This document shows, piece after piece, positions 8,680-16,608 of a DNA stretch of 64,000 nt (the first letter of the stretch is position 1; each line of letters begins with the position of its first letter). Source of the DNA: an uncultured Alphaproteobacteria bacterium (GTDB lineage: Bacteria > Pseudomonadota > Alphaproteobacteria > Bin95); contig CALLKY010000066.1 in the NCBI GenBank assembly GCA_938083135.1, positions 1 through 64,000 on the forward strand. Direction: 5' to 3'. A program made the position numbers and the translations under genes. The notes beneath the pieces were generated by a model that was not told the DNA's origin, ran no database searches, and was given only the letters and a program-made list of their open reading frames with translations.

Positions 8680-9318
8680 ATGAGAGCGTCGAGAGAACAG
8701 CAGCAGGGTTTTACCCTGATTGAACTGATGGTGGTTGTCTCCATCATCGGCGTTCTGTCGATCCTGGGCGTCCCCCATTTCCGCGCCTACCTGCTGGATG
8801 CGCGCCTGAGTGATGCAGTGCCATATCTAACAGATATCGCCGCCCGCAATCGCATGCACTTCATCGAAACCGGCAAATACTGCTGCGACTTAGATCCAAC
8901 GAACGAAAAAAATATCATTGGCGAACTGAGGGCACCACTCGATGACGTGGGCGACTTTTGCTTCATGATCGTGTGCAAGGATTCTAACCTTTGCCCAATC
9001 GTAACAGCACCCAATTTCATTGCCGCCGATGAAGCAGCAGACGCTGGTGCCGAGTTCGAGGTTTGGGCACTTCTGCGCCAAGTCTCAACCGGCTCAATTG
9101 ATGGCCCAAGCGGCAGCACCTGCAAAGTACAGGCGACAAAGCGCCCGCCTACGGGCCTGGCTCAGCCAGCCGCGTCAGGAAAGCCAGGACGCCAAGGTCA
9201 AGCTGTTGTGTTGCGCTACCCAGCGCCCGCAAATGGGTTAGACACGACGACTGGAAACGGTGGCCATCGCTACAATTGGGACGCTGGGATCAGCAAGACC
9301 AATGCGCTCCACCCGTAA
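8680..9318 (+). CDS. Type II/type IV prepilin-like protein (pilin 1)
   Basis: 212 residues. The leader is ten residues, then the prepilin peptidase site G|FTLIELM with Glu at +5, then a hydrophobic helix (MVVVSIIGVLSILG). This marks a pseudopilin or pilin that PilD-type enzymes cleave and methylate. The globular part has six to seven cysteines (CC at about 67-68), unusual for a GspG/GspH-like protein. It is the first gene of a six-gene run that includes its own prepilin peptidase. It keeps Glu5, so it may be a main-shaft subunit; which one cannot be told. Confidence 0.85.
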   Translation: MRASREQQQGFTLIELMVVVSIIGVLSILGVPHFRAYLLDARLSDAVPYLTDIAARNRMHFIETGKYCCDLDPTNEKNIIGELRAPLDDVGDFCFMIVCKDSNLCPIVTAPNFIAADEAADAGAEFEVWALLRQVSTGSIDGPSGSTCKVQATKRPPTGLAQPAASGKPGRQGQAVVLRYPAPANGLDTTTGNGGHRYNWDAGISKTNALHP

Positions 9319-10060
9319 ACCCAGCGCCCTGCAGCGGGGCTTTACTTTGATTGAGGCGATGACGGCGGGCCTAGTGCTTTCCATCATCACCATTGGATTG
9401 ATGAGTGCATGGAGCGTCGCTGGCGCCAACGTGAATGATCTAGTCATCCGTGAGAAAGCTATCTGGACTCTAAACGGGCATATGGAACGAATTTCAGCCC
9501 TGTACCAATTCACAGACTTCGGCGCTTTCGGCGTAGCGACATCCACCGCATACGATTATCCAGCAGCTTACAATGACACCCGAATGATCTTTGGCACCTT
9601 CGCTGATTCAGCAATGGCACCGCCCGGAACACTCCCATTGCTCAAGCCATTCGCAGGCGAGGCAAATGGGCTCGTTGAATCACCAAACGCCTTCGAAGCC
9701 AAAGAAGGGTATCCGGTCGTTCTATTCGATTCCCAGCTTTCATCCGTTCGGAGGAATTATGTGTGGATTGACCGCCCTAAGAACATTGTCGGCCGTTTAA
9801 GCTGGGAGTTGACAGATATCGTTGTGGCTCTGTGCGACAGCGACAACCAACCTGGCGGAAACCAAAATTGCCGATGCTTAAATTTCGCACATAATGCAGC
9901 TGACCCTGCTCCGGGGAAAGATAGCGGCGTATTCTGCAAGGAAATCCAATTGGCGTTGGAATTTCCGCTGCGCTGGAATGAAGCGGATAATACCGTTAAG
10001 GCAATGCCGCAACCGACAGAAATCCTCACCCTGCGAACAATTGTGGGGCGTGTCCAATGA
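9302..10060 (+). CDS. Prepilin-like protein (pilin 2, PilV/GspI position)
   Basis: 252 residues from ATG 9302; the gene overlaps pilin 1 by 17 bases. The leader ends in RG|FTLIEAM (Glu at +5), followed by a helix TAGLVLSIITIGLMSAWSVAGA. The C-terminal domain is large, with a Cys cluster near residues 180-200 (CDSDNQ, CRC). By order and motif it fits the minor pilin PilV/GspI slot. An earlier start at 9260 exists but would lengthen the leader without reason. Confidence 0.8.
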   Translation: MRSTRKPSALQRGFTLIEAMTAGLVLSIITIGLMSAWSVAGANVNDLVIREKAIWTLNGHMERISALYQFTDFGAFGVATSTAYDYPAAYNDTRMIFGTFADSAMAPPGTLPLLKPFAGEANGLVESPNAFEAKEGYPVVLFDSQLSSVRRNYVWIDRPKNIVGRLSWELTDIVVALCDSDNQPGGNQNCRCLNFAHNAADPAPGKDSGVFCKEIQLALEFPLRWNEADNTVKAMPQPTEILTLRTIVGRVQ

Positions 10061-10689
10061 TGCGTCGGCGCTCCAAGCAATCTGGGTTCACAACGGTTGA
10101 ACTTGCCTTCGCCGGATTGATCGCAGCTGGCCTGACGCTAGTTGGGTTGAACCTGTTGATCACCAGCATGGATATGAAGGCCGACTTAGACGGGCGCGTG
10201 CGCGCAAACCGCGCCGCCAGAGTGGCTATGACGACCTTAACCGAAGGCGCGGCAATGACATCTGCTGGCACAGATGGGTTCAGCATTGCGCACGGCCTGC
10301 GCAATCGCGCAGGTGCCCCTGCTGTAGCACTGGCAGATGGCGAGGTGCTGGAAATGACATCTAATGGCCTGACAACGTCTGGCGAGAAAAATAGCGCTGT
10401 TAACGTCACTTGCCTGGCACCTGGCGATCCAGCACCTGCCTGCACGATTGCTGGTGAGACCGTAGTGCTAAACGGCCCAATCGCTGCAATGCCGTTGTTT
10501 CAAGACAAATCCCGAACGGTACTTGGCAAAACCGTAGAAATGGAACTACGCGTCCAGGACCCCTGGGCCGCAGCACGGGGCATCCGCCGGATTGAGCGCT
10601 ATGGCGGCATGGCGATCTATAACGCCGCTGAAGGCGAAGGCACGCCCGGTGGCGGCACCGACACAATCAATCCGGCAGGGGGCAACTGA
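10057..10689 (+). CDS. Prepilin-like protein (pilin 3, PilW/GspJ position)
   Basis: 210 residues, ATGA overlap with pilin 2. The leader MMRRRSKQSG precedes FTTVELAFAGLIAAGLTLVG, a processing site with Glu at +5. A PilW/GspJ-like helix (NRAARVAMTTLTEGAAM) follows, then a beta domain with a Cys pair about ten residues apart (CLAPGDPAPAC). The C-terminus is Gly/Thr-rich and probably flexible. Confidence 0.8.
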   Translation: MMRRRSKQSGFTTVELAFAGLIAAGLTLVGLNLLITSMDMKADLDGRVRANRAARVAMTTLTEGAAMTSAGTDGFSIAHGLRNRAGAPAVALADGEVLEMTSNGLTTSGEKNSAVNVTCLAPGDPAPACTIAGETVVLNGPIAAMPLFQDKSRTVLGKTVEMELRVQDPWAAARGIRRIERYGGMAIYNAAEGEGTPGGGTDTINPAGGN

Positions 10690-11325
10690 GTGCGCCAGAC
10701 CGTTCATTCCGCACAGAAGGGCTTTGCATTGCTGCTGGTCATGGTGATCGGCACAGTCGCGCTTTACGCCGCCACCGGCCTGATCGGCAACGGTACCGCT
10801 ACAGAACGCGAGGCCCAGGAACGTGAGCTGCTAAAGCTCCGTGCCTATTGGGCTGGCATGGGTCACATTAACTACGGCATGAGCCGGGCTCGGCAGGGTC
10901 CCCCATGCGGCGGTAAATGTAAAAACATGGTGAACTGGGAAGATTTTTTCGTCGAATCAACGCAGGAACTTAACGAGTACGAGAAGGGCGCTTTTAAGGG
11001 CGCCGGGAATGGTCGAGACCGCCATTGGATCTATCCCGAAATTTCACCGGACTACTTCATGCCCCTGCATTTGCATTCAGAGTTTATCACCGGTGAATCG
11101 AAAATTGAGCTCCGTGTTCACTATCAAGACCCGGGTCCAGGCGGCAAAAATGCCGTCGTATTAAATCACCCCTTCATCAACAGGAATTGGCATATCCGTG
11201 AAGGTTTCGCAGCCATAATCTGCGTTGGATTGGCGGACTTTACGACGCCATGTGCGACCAACAACAAAGATATGGACCAAGAAAGCAGCCTGATGCGCGT
11301 CGTGCGCATGGAGCCCAGAGAGTAA
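10690..11325 (+). CDS. PilX/GspK-like minor pseudopilin (pilin 4)
   Basis: 211 residues starting with GTG directly after the preceding TGA. The cleavage site is KG|FALLLVMVIG and lacks Glu at +5, the feature that sets PilX/GspK tip subunits apart from the others. A basic/acidic helix (EREAQERELLKLRAYWAGMGHINYG) follows, as in PilX. The C-terminal region has four cysteines. In GspK-like systems this subunit caps the pseudopilus and pairs with the two preceding minor pilins. Confidence 0.75.
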   Translation: MRQTVHSAQKGFALLLVMVIGTVALYAATGLIGNGTATEREAQERELLKLRAYWAGMGHINYGMSRARQGPPCGGKCKNMVNWEDFFVESTQELNEYEKGAFKGAGNGRDRHWIYPEISPDYFMPLHLHSEFITGESKIELRVHYQDPGPGGKNAVVLNHPFINRNWHIREGFAAIICVGLADFTTPCATNNKDMDQESSLMRVVRMEPRE

Positions 11326-11705
11326 TGCATGACCAAATCGCTCCAGATCCCGAAATCAAACCGCTAGTTCAATCCAGCGCGGATGAAAGGCGGACTGATG
11401 TTCGCTATGCGCTTGTGGCACCGGGCCTTGTTGCGGACCGAACGGGCGTCCATGACTGCATCGTCGTTGATATTTCGCTTGGTGGCTGCATGTTGGAGGG
11501 GGAATTTCATATGCGGAATGGCATGGAGGTCGCGGTTGGCGTTGATAGCCTGATGGGGCTGCTGGGCGAGATTGTTCACGCAGGCCCAGGCTTTGTCGGC
11601 GTGAAGTTTCACACGTCGCCAGACCGACGGAACGATATCCGCACCTGGATCGCCGCCCGCCTGAAAATCGCCCGCGCAGGCGCAGACCCTGGCACTGGCG
11701 CATAA
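11325..11705 (+). CDS. PilZ-domain protein
   Basis: 126 residues from ATG 11325, overlapping the previous stop (TAATG). A PilZ domain is visible with the two c-di-GMP-binding motifs: RRTDVRY (RxxxR class) near residues 22-28 and DISLGG (D/NxSxxG) near 50-55. It therefore probably binds cyclic di-GMP and may tie the pilus-like system to second-messenger levels. It is a small single-domain protein encoded inside the pilin operon, just ahead of the prepilin peptidase. Confidence 0.85.
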   Translation: MHDQIAPDPEIKPLVQSSADERRTDVRYALVAPGLVADRTGVHDCIVVDISLGGCMLEGEFHMRNGMEVAVGVDSLMGLLGEIVHAGPGFVGVKFHTSPDRRNDIRTWIAARLKIARAGADPGTGA

Positions 11706-11712
11706 CGGTCCC

Positions 11713-12594
11713 ATGGATGCCGCTGCCCAGACCCTACAGGCCTTCGCCAGCCTGCCACCCGCTGCGCTCATCACGTTGAGCGTCGTGTTCGGCTGCTTAA
11801 TCGGCAGTTTCCTGAATGTCGTCGCACACCGATTGCCGCTGATGATCGAGGCAGAGGAAGCGGGCGGTGATGCATCAGGCCTCAGCCTCTCCTACCCTGC
11901 CTCTCGCTGCCCAGACTGCGGCCATAGCCTGAGCTGGTATGAGAATATTCCGCTGGTCAGCTTCCTGTTGCAGGGCGGCAAATGCCGGCATTGCGGCACG
12001 GGTATTTCCTGGCGCTATCCAATGCTGGAAGCCACGGCTGGCGTTCTCGCTGGCCTTGCCGTATGGCAATTCGGCCTCAGCCTCCACGCAGCCGCGATAA
12101 CAGCCTTTCTTCTAGCCCTCCTAGCGCTGACGGCGATTGATCTGGATACGGGCCTGCTGCCAGACCGCATCACCTTGCCACTGCTTTGGCTCGGCCTCAT
12201 CGCAGCCGCTGCCGGCCAAGGGCCAGCGCCCGCAAGCGCAATCCTGGGCGCTGTCATTGGGTACCTAACCCTCGACGCCCTGAACCGGATCGCTCGGCTA
12301 TTGACGGGGCAGGACGGCATGGGCGGCGGGGATATGAAGATGGCGGCGATGATGGGCGCTTGGCTGGGGCCAGAAGCCCTTGCGGTCGCCCTGTTCATCG
12401 CCTGCGCCAGTGGTGCGGCTTACGGCGTCGCCATGCGCCTGATGGGTTCAAGCGGGAGCGCTCTCGACGATACCGATGTTCCCGAGGGCGCAATGCCCTT
12501 TGGTCCATGGCTGGCTTTAGGTGCAGCGATCCTGGCACTTTGGCCAGAGGTCGCGGACTTCGCGATGCAATGGGTGCTTTACGGCAGCTATTGA
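11713..12594 (+). CDS. Prepilin peptidase / N-methyltransferase (A24 family)
   Basis: 293 residues, about eight TM segments. The N-terminal cytoplasmic domain has the two CxxC pairs (CPDC near residue 61, CRHC near 91) that bind zinc and belong to the methyltransferase part. The two catalytic aspartates are in AIDLDTGLLPD and GGGDMKM. It cleaves the leaders of the four prepilins upstream and methylates the new N-terminal Phe. It ends the plus-strand run and overlaps the convergent lipoprotein gene by seven bases. Confidence 0.93.
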   Translation: MDAAAQTLQAFASLPPAALITLSVVFGCLIGSFLNVVAHRLPLMIEAEEAGGDASGLSLSYPASRCPDCGHSLSWYENIPLVSFLLQGGKCRHCGTGISWRYPMLEATAGVLAGLAVWQFGLSLHAAAITAFLLALLALTAIDLDTGLLPDRITLPLLWLGLIAAAAGQGPAPASAILGAVIGYLTLDALNRIARLLTGQDGMGGGDMKMAAMMGAWLGPEALAVALFIACASGAAYGVAMRLMGSSGSALDDTDVPEGAMPFGPWLALGAAILALWPEVADFAMQWVLYGSY

Positions 12595-13433
12595 GGCGGC
12601 GGCGCAAAGACTGGCAGCGGCGCAGAATATTCAAGCGCAATACCATCAGACCGCTGCAATGCGCCCGTACCTTCAGATGGCCGCGTGTTGAGTTGGGCGT
12701 CCTGCTGCGGCTGGCGCGGCCGAATAGGCATTGCTGTCGCCGTTTGTTCAATCGGCGCAGGCTCCCGAATATCAGCGACGAAATCACCACTTGGCGCGAA
12801 GCCCGTTAGGACACGACTACCAATGGGCTTATCGCCATAACGGTATTCCAGCCGCACATAATTGCGGACCTCTGGCGCATACCACCAGCGTTCAAAACCC
12901 GTCCAGCCGGTTTCAGGATTGCGGGTGCGCATGACGATGACATAGCAGTCAAAGTCACCCGCAGGCACGCTGATGCGTTCCTTGCTCTCAACGACCCAAG
13001 ATGTCGAATGCACACGGGTTTTACCATTGGCGGTGAATTCCCGCGTGAACACCAGCGGCGCGCCAGAATTCAGCGTTGCCGCCGCGCTGACCGGGATCGA
13101 CCGATACACCACAGACCGCACTGTCGTAGCCGATTGCGCATCCTGACGGAGGAAGCCTTTGCGGCTGAACCATTGCTCTGGTTCATCCGTCCGCCGGAAC
13201 GACGTAACGCCGCCATCCGCCTGCGCCACTGCAAGGCCGTAGCCGTCACTATAGGTCCAGGTGTCGCCGACCTGCCAGACAGGGGCGGCGACTGTCAGCA
13301 CTTCAGAAGATTGCGCCGCCGGGCGCGCGTCACTTGCACTTGGCCCCTCCTTCAGGGCAACGCAGCCGCTTAGCCCAATCGCAGCAACAAGTGCCGCGGC
13401 GGATACAGTCCAACTTAACTTCCCGCGAGCCAT
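12588..13433 (-). CDS. Lipoprotein of the secretin operon
   Basis: 281 residues. The signal peptide ends in LSGC (Cys24). The middle part (residues about 50-225) looks like a beta-rich domain (WQVGDTWTYSDGYG, VPAGDFDCYVIVMRTRNPETGWTGFERWWYAPEVRNYVRLEYRY) of the type often found in bacterial lipoproteins, and the C-terminus is Pro/Gln-rich and disordered. It is the last gene after the secretin and the one-TM protein. It may act as a secretin-associated lipoprotein (pilotin-like), but this rests only on position. Confidence 0.7.
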   Translation of the reverse strand: MARGKLSWTVSAAALVAAIGLSGCVALKEGPSASDARPAAQSSEVLTVAAPVWQVGDTWTYSDGYGLAVAQADGGVTSFRRTDEPEQWFSRKGFLRQDAQSATTVRSVVYRSIPVSAAATLNSGAPLVFTREFTANGKTRVHSTSWVVESKERISVPAGDFDCYVIVMRTRNPETGWTGFERWWYAPEVRNYVRLEYRYGDKPIGSRVLTGFAPSGDFVADIREPAPIEQTATAMPIRPRQPQQDAQLNTRPSEGTGALQRSDGIALEYSAPLPVFAPPPQ

Positions 13434-13834
13434 TTGCCCTCCGATACTGATCCTTTGAGATCAATCTGGCGCTCATAAATCATGGCCGGCAGCCAAAAAC
13501 TGCTTACGGCTTTAGAGGATGTCATGGCGCGCACTTGCAGGCGGCCCTCATCCAGAATGCGGGCTTGCATGGTGATCCGATTATCTTGGGCTGCCGCCGA
13601 AACTTCAGACGGGCTGAATGCCTCGTGCCGTACCAGTTCCGCCCGCTGCGAGGAGATCGCGGTATCAACAGCAGACATTACATCTTTGCGAAATTCAGCC
13701 ACGTAGAAATGCTCGTGCGCAAGCGGGCCAGCAAACGCCAGCACGAGCAGGCCAAGGCCAATTGCCCATCCGCTTGCCCGCGCTGTTTCCTTCAGCATCG
13801 CCAGTTGGAAGGCGGTTTTGCTGCTCCCCGCCAT
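13415..13834 (-). CDS. One-TM protein between secretin and lipoprotein
   Basis: 139 residues. After a short cytoplasmic start there is one TM segment (about residues 22-41), then a periplasmic helix (YVAEFRKDVMSAVDTAISSQRAELV) and a short beta part. The start codon overlaps the secretin stop (TAATG), and the 3' end overlaps the lipoprotein gene by 19 bases, so the three are translationally coupled. The layout resembles small bitopic assembly proteins (PilN/PilO/GspM-like), but no family is recognised. Confidence 0.65.
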   Translation of the reverse strand: MAGSSKTAFQLAMLKETARASGWAIGLGLLVLAFAGPLAHEHFYVAEFRKDVMSAVDTAISSQRAELVRHEAFSPSEVSAAAQDNRITMQARILDEGRLQVRAMTSSKAVSSFWLPAMIYERQIDLKGSVSEGKWLAGS

Positions 13835-15768
13835 TAGGATTCGTCCTCTTCCAACTCAGAGAGGAGGCGAAACGGTCGGCTGGTGGTCCGCACTTCAGCG
13901 TCTGGATTAGCCAGCATGCTTTCGCTCGCCCGGTCCAGAGTGCGCCTGCGCGACGCCACATAATCTGGCGTGCCAAGGCGGGTCGCGATATCGCTGCCGA
14001 ATGGGCCAGCTCCTTCAACAATGCGCGGCGTAATGAAGAAAATTGTTTCAGACAACGCGCTGCTGGCGGTGTTTTCTTTGAACAGACGCCCAAGCACCGG
14101 CACGTCTTTCAGGCCCGGCACGCCAGATTCCCGCTCGCGTCGTTCATCATCGAACAGGCCGCCAATAATGTATGTGCCGCCATTCGGCACCAGCACTTCG
14201 GTTTGAACCTCCTGGGAGCGCACGTCGATCTGTCCGAACACACCCGCGCCCGGTGCCGAATTGATGGCATTCAAGTTCAAACGGATCAGATTTCCCTCAC
14301 CAAGGGCAATCGCGGGGACGATAGACGGCGTGATCTCAAGCGTTAGCCCAGTTTCAATCTGCTCCAAGCTTTGGCCCTGGTCGCCGCCAGCATCCACCTG
14401 CACGAAAACATCCTGGGATCGTGTGATCCGGGCCGTGCGGTTATCCAATGTCACCAGGCGCGGGGCCGAGAGCACCTGCGCTTTGTTTTCTTCCGCCAGC
14501 GCCTTCAATTGCACCTGCAGAATGCTTGATGCACCGCGCACAACGAAGGCCGCAATCGTGCTGGATGCACCAACTGCGGGAAGCAGAGACAGGGCGTTCA
14601 AGCCATCGGAATCAAATAGATTGGCCGCGTCATTACCGACCTGCCCACCGCTGCTACCAGTATCCCCGGCAGCGCTGCCATTGGCATTACCGCGCTGGGT
14701 CGCGGAACCCCTGAGCGCTACACCCAATTCCTCTGCCACGCCAAGGCTGGCCGTCGCGATAATCACCTCAATCTCAATCATCTTCAGCGGCTGATCGAGT
14801 TCGCGGATAACCTGGGCAATCGTGGCCACGTCGCCCGGGCTGCCGCGCACGATGACGGAATTGGTGCGGCGATCAATCGAAATACGGGGACGGGCCAATT
14901 GTGAGACCCGGCGTTCGAATGCAGCGTCGGTTTCACCAGAACGTGCAGCAGCTGAATCCCCGTCGCCACCAATGTTCAGGTCGCCAATGATCGCTTTCAG
15001 CGTATCGGAGATGCCCGGCACTGTGACGGACCGGCCATGAAACTGCCGCGTCGTTTCACCCACACTGGCAAATCGCAGCGGGATCACGCGGACTTTGGCG
15101 TTGGCGATCTCAGCATAGGTATCCGCTTCCAACTGGTCGCGACGCGCCGCCTGCTGTTGCTTGATCGCTGCCTGATCCGTCTCGATACGAAGGGATGCCG
15201 CTGTTTCGACCTGATTGATCAGAGCGGTGATTTCCTTCACCCGGTCGGACCGGCCCTTAAGGGAAACGGTATTCGTCGCGGCATCAAACGCGACGCCTTC
15301 CAGACCAAGCCCAAACCGGACCAGCATTTCTCTCAGCGCCGGATAGCGGGTATGCGTCAGCGCGATAAAAACCCGCTCCGGCGGATCGAAATTCACGGCG
15401 GCGTCTTTGTAGACAGTAACCGTGCGGGTATCCGCATTATATTCATATGCCAGCCCGCGCTCAGTCATGAGCTGCTCAAACGCCTGGCCCGGGCGCACTT
15501 TATCGAACCGGAGCGAAATTGGCCCTTCAACCCCAGGCCGGAAAATCGCCGAAAGCCCGTTGGCCCGCAGCAAAGAGCGCAGGATAGATCGCACGTCGTC
15601 ATCAACCGAAGTACGGCTAAAACGGACATCTGGGCGCCACGGGATTGTGTCTGCAAAAGCGGGTGCAGACAGGCCCAATAACGCGATGGCCACGATGAGC
15701 TGCGCACATTTTCGCCGCAATCTCCATGCAACGATCCGCGCCAGCGTGTGTTTAAGGTCTAACAACAT
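13834..15768 (-). CDS. Secretin (GspD/PilQ superfamily)
   Basis: 644 residues. A signal peptide ends near residue 39 (AFA|D). Periplasmic N-domains follow: an STN/N0-like part (IRSILRSLLRANGLSAIFRPGVEG), then ALTHTRYPALREMLVRF and ISIDRRTNSVIVRG. The secretin core begins around residue 330 (MIEIEVIIATASLGVAEELGV) and carries the signature VPNGGTYIIGGLFDDE...GVPGLKDVPVLGRLF and SETIFFITPRIV at about 545-600. It should form the outer-membrane channel of the nearby pilin system. No C-terminal pilotin (S) domain is obvious. Confidence 0.92.
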   Translation of the reverse strand: MLLDLKHTLARIVAWRLRRKCAQLIVAIALLGLSAPAFADTIPWRPDVRFSRTSVDDDVRSILRSLLRANGLSAIFRPGVEGPISLRFDKVRPGQAFEQLMTERGLAYEYNADTRTVTVYKDAAVNFDPPERVFIALTHTRYPALREMLVRFGLGLEGVAFDAATNTVSLKGRSDRVKEITALINQVETAASLRIETDQAAIKQQQAARRDQLEADTYAEIANAKVRVIPLRFASVGETTRQFHGRSVTVPGISDTLKAIIGDLNIGGDGDSAAARSGETDAAFERRVSQLARPRISIDRRTNSVIVRGSPGDVATIAQVIRELDQPLKMIEIEVIIATASLGVAEELGVALRGSATQRGNANGSAAGDTGSSGGQVGNDAANLFDSDGLNALSLLPAVGASSTIAAFVVRGASSILQVQLKALAEENKAQVLSAPRLVTLDNRTARITRSQDVFVQVDAGGDQGQSLEQIETGLTLEITPSIVPAIALGEGNLIRLNLNAINSAPGAGVFGQIDVRSQEVQTEVLVPNGGTYIIGGLFDDERRERESGVPGLKDVPVLGRLFKENTASSALSETIFFITPRIVEGAGPFGSDIATRLGTPDYVASRRRTLDRASESMLANPDAEVRTTSRPFRLLSELEEDES

Positions 15769-15916
15769 AGGCTGGATAGAACGCCTGCCGTGGTTAACGT
15801 CGCCCTAAGCGGGACGCGCGAATTACCAACAGGCAACGGTTTGCGCCCTGATCCAAGGGCGCCTATATCGGACTGCACATTCGGCCCCGCTTGCGGGTCC
15901 ATTAGGGAGAGAATTG

Positions 15917-16606
15917 ATGTTTAAGCGCACACTTGCCATGGCTTTGGCCGGAATGGCGTTCGCAGCGGCAGGCGTCGTCGCACCGCACGCGAAAGCAGAC
16001 TATGCCGAAGCGAAAGACATCGTTGATAGCAGCACAATCACAATTCAGCGGCTGATCCGCAGCCCTGAGACACCGCAGGTCAAATCTTTGCTGGCGCGCG
16101 CTAAGGGTGTCCTGATTTTTCCGCAAATTCTAAAAGGTGCGTTCTTCATTGGCGGTGAAGGCGGGTCGGGCGTGATGATGTCCAAATACGCGAATGGCGC
16201 ATGGAGCTATCCTGCCTTCTACACCATGGGCTCCGTCAGCTTCGGTCTGCAGATCGGCGGGCAATCTTCTGAAGCCGTGCTGCTGATCATGACCCAACGT
16301 GGCCTGGATTCCATCATCAATGACCAGGTGAAGTTGGGCGCGGATATCAGCGCTGCGGCTGGCCCCGTCGGCATCGGTACAGAGGCCTCCACCACCACAG
16401 CGACCGGTGCGGATATCTACGTATATTCGCTCAACAAAGGCCTGTTCATTGGCGCAGCGCTTGAAGGTGCTGTGATCGCTAAGCGCAAGGATTGGAACCA
16501 AGTTTTCTATAAGGGAGACTATACACCAACCCAGATCGTGCGTGAGAACCGGGCTTCAAACCCTGATGCAGATACCCTTCGCGCTGCCGTTGAAGCGGGC
16601 GCGTAA
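15917..16606 (+). CDS. SYLF-domain lipid-binding protein (Ysc84 family)
   Basis: 229 residues from ATG 15917, with GGGAGA upstream; a TTG three bases before is less likely. A signal peptide (about 25 residues) ends in AKA. The SYLF/Ysc84 domain covers most of the rest: AKGVLIFPQILKGAFFIGGEGGSGVMM, FGLQIGGQSSEAVLLIMTQRGLDSII, GPVGIGTEAST and IYVYSLNKGLFIGAALEGA. Such domains bind phosphoinositides in eukaryotes; bacterial members are periplasmic and of unclear function. In the leader, GCGCCCT (15843-15849) pairs with AGGGCGC (15856-15862). Confidence 0.9.
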   Translation: MFKRTLAMALAGMAFAAAGVVAPHAKADYAEAKDIVDSSTITIQRLIRSPETPQVKSLLARAKGVLIFPQILKGAFFIGGEGGSGVMMSKYANGAWSYPAFYTMGSVSFGLQIGGQSSEAVLLIMTQRGLDSIINDQVKLGADISAAAGPVGIGTEASTTTATGADIYVYSLNKGLFIGAALEGAVIAKRKDWNQVFYKGDYTPTQIVRENRASNPDADTLRAAVEAGA

Positions 16607-16608
16607 GT

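Noticed and set aside
13618-14346. 242-codon plus-strand open frame opposite the secretin operon
   Set aside because: Composition is Arg/Ala-rich with no known motif; the minus strand holds clear genes over the same bases.
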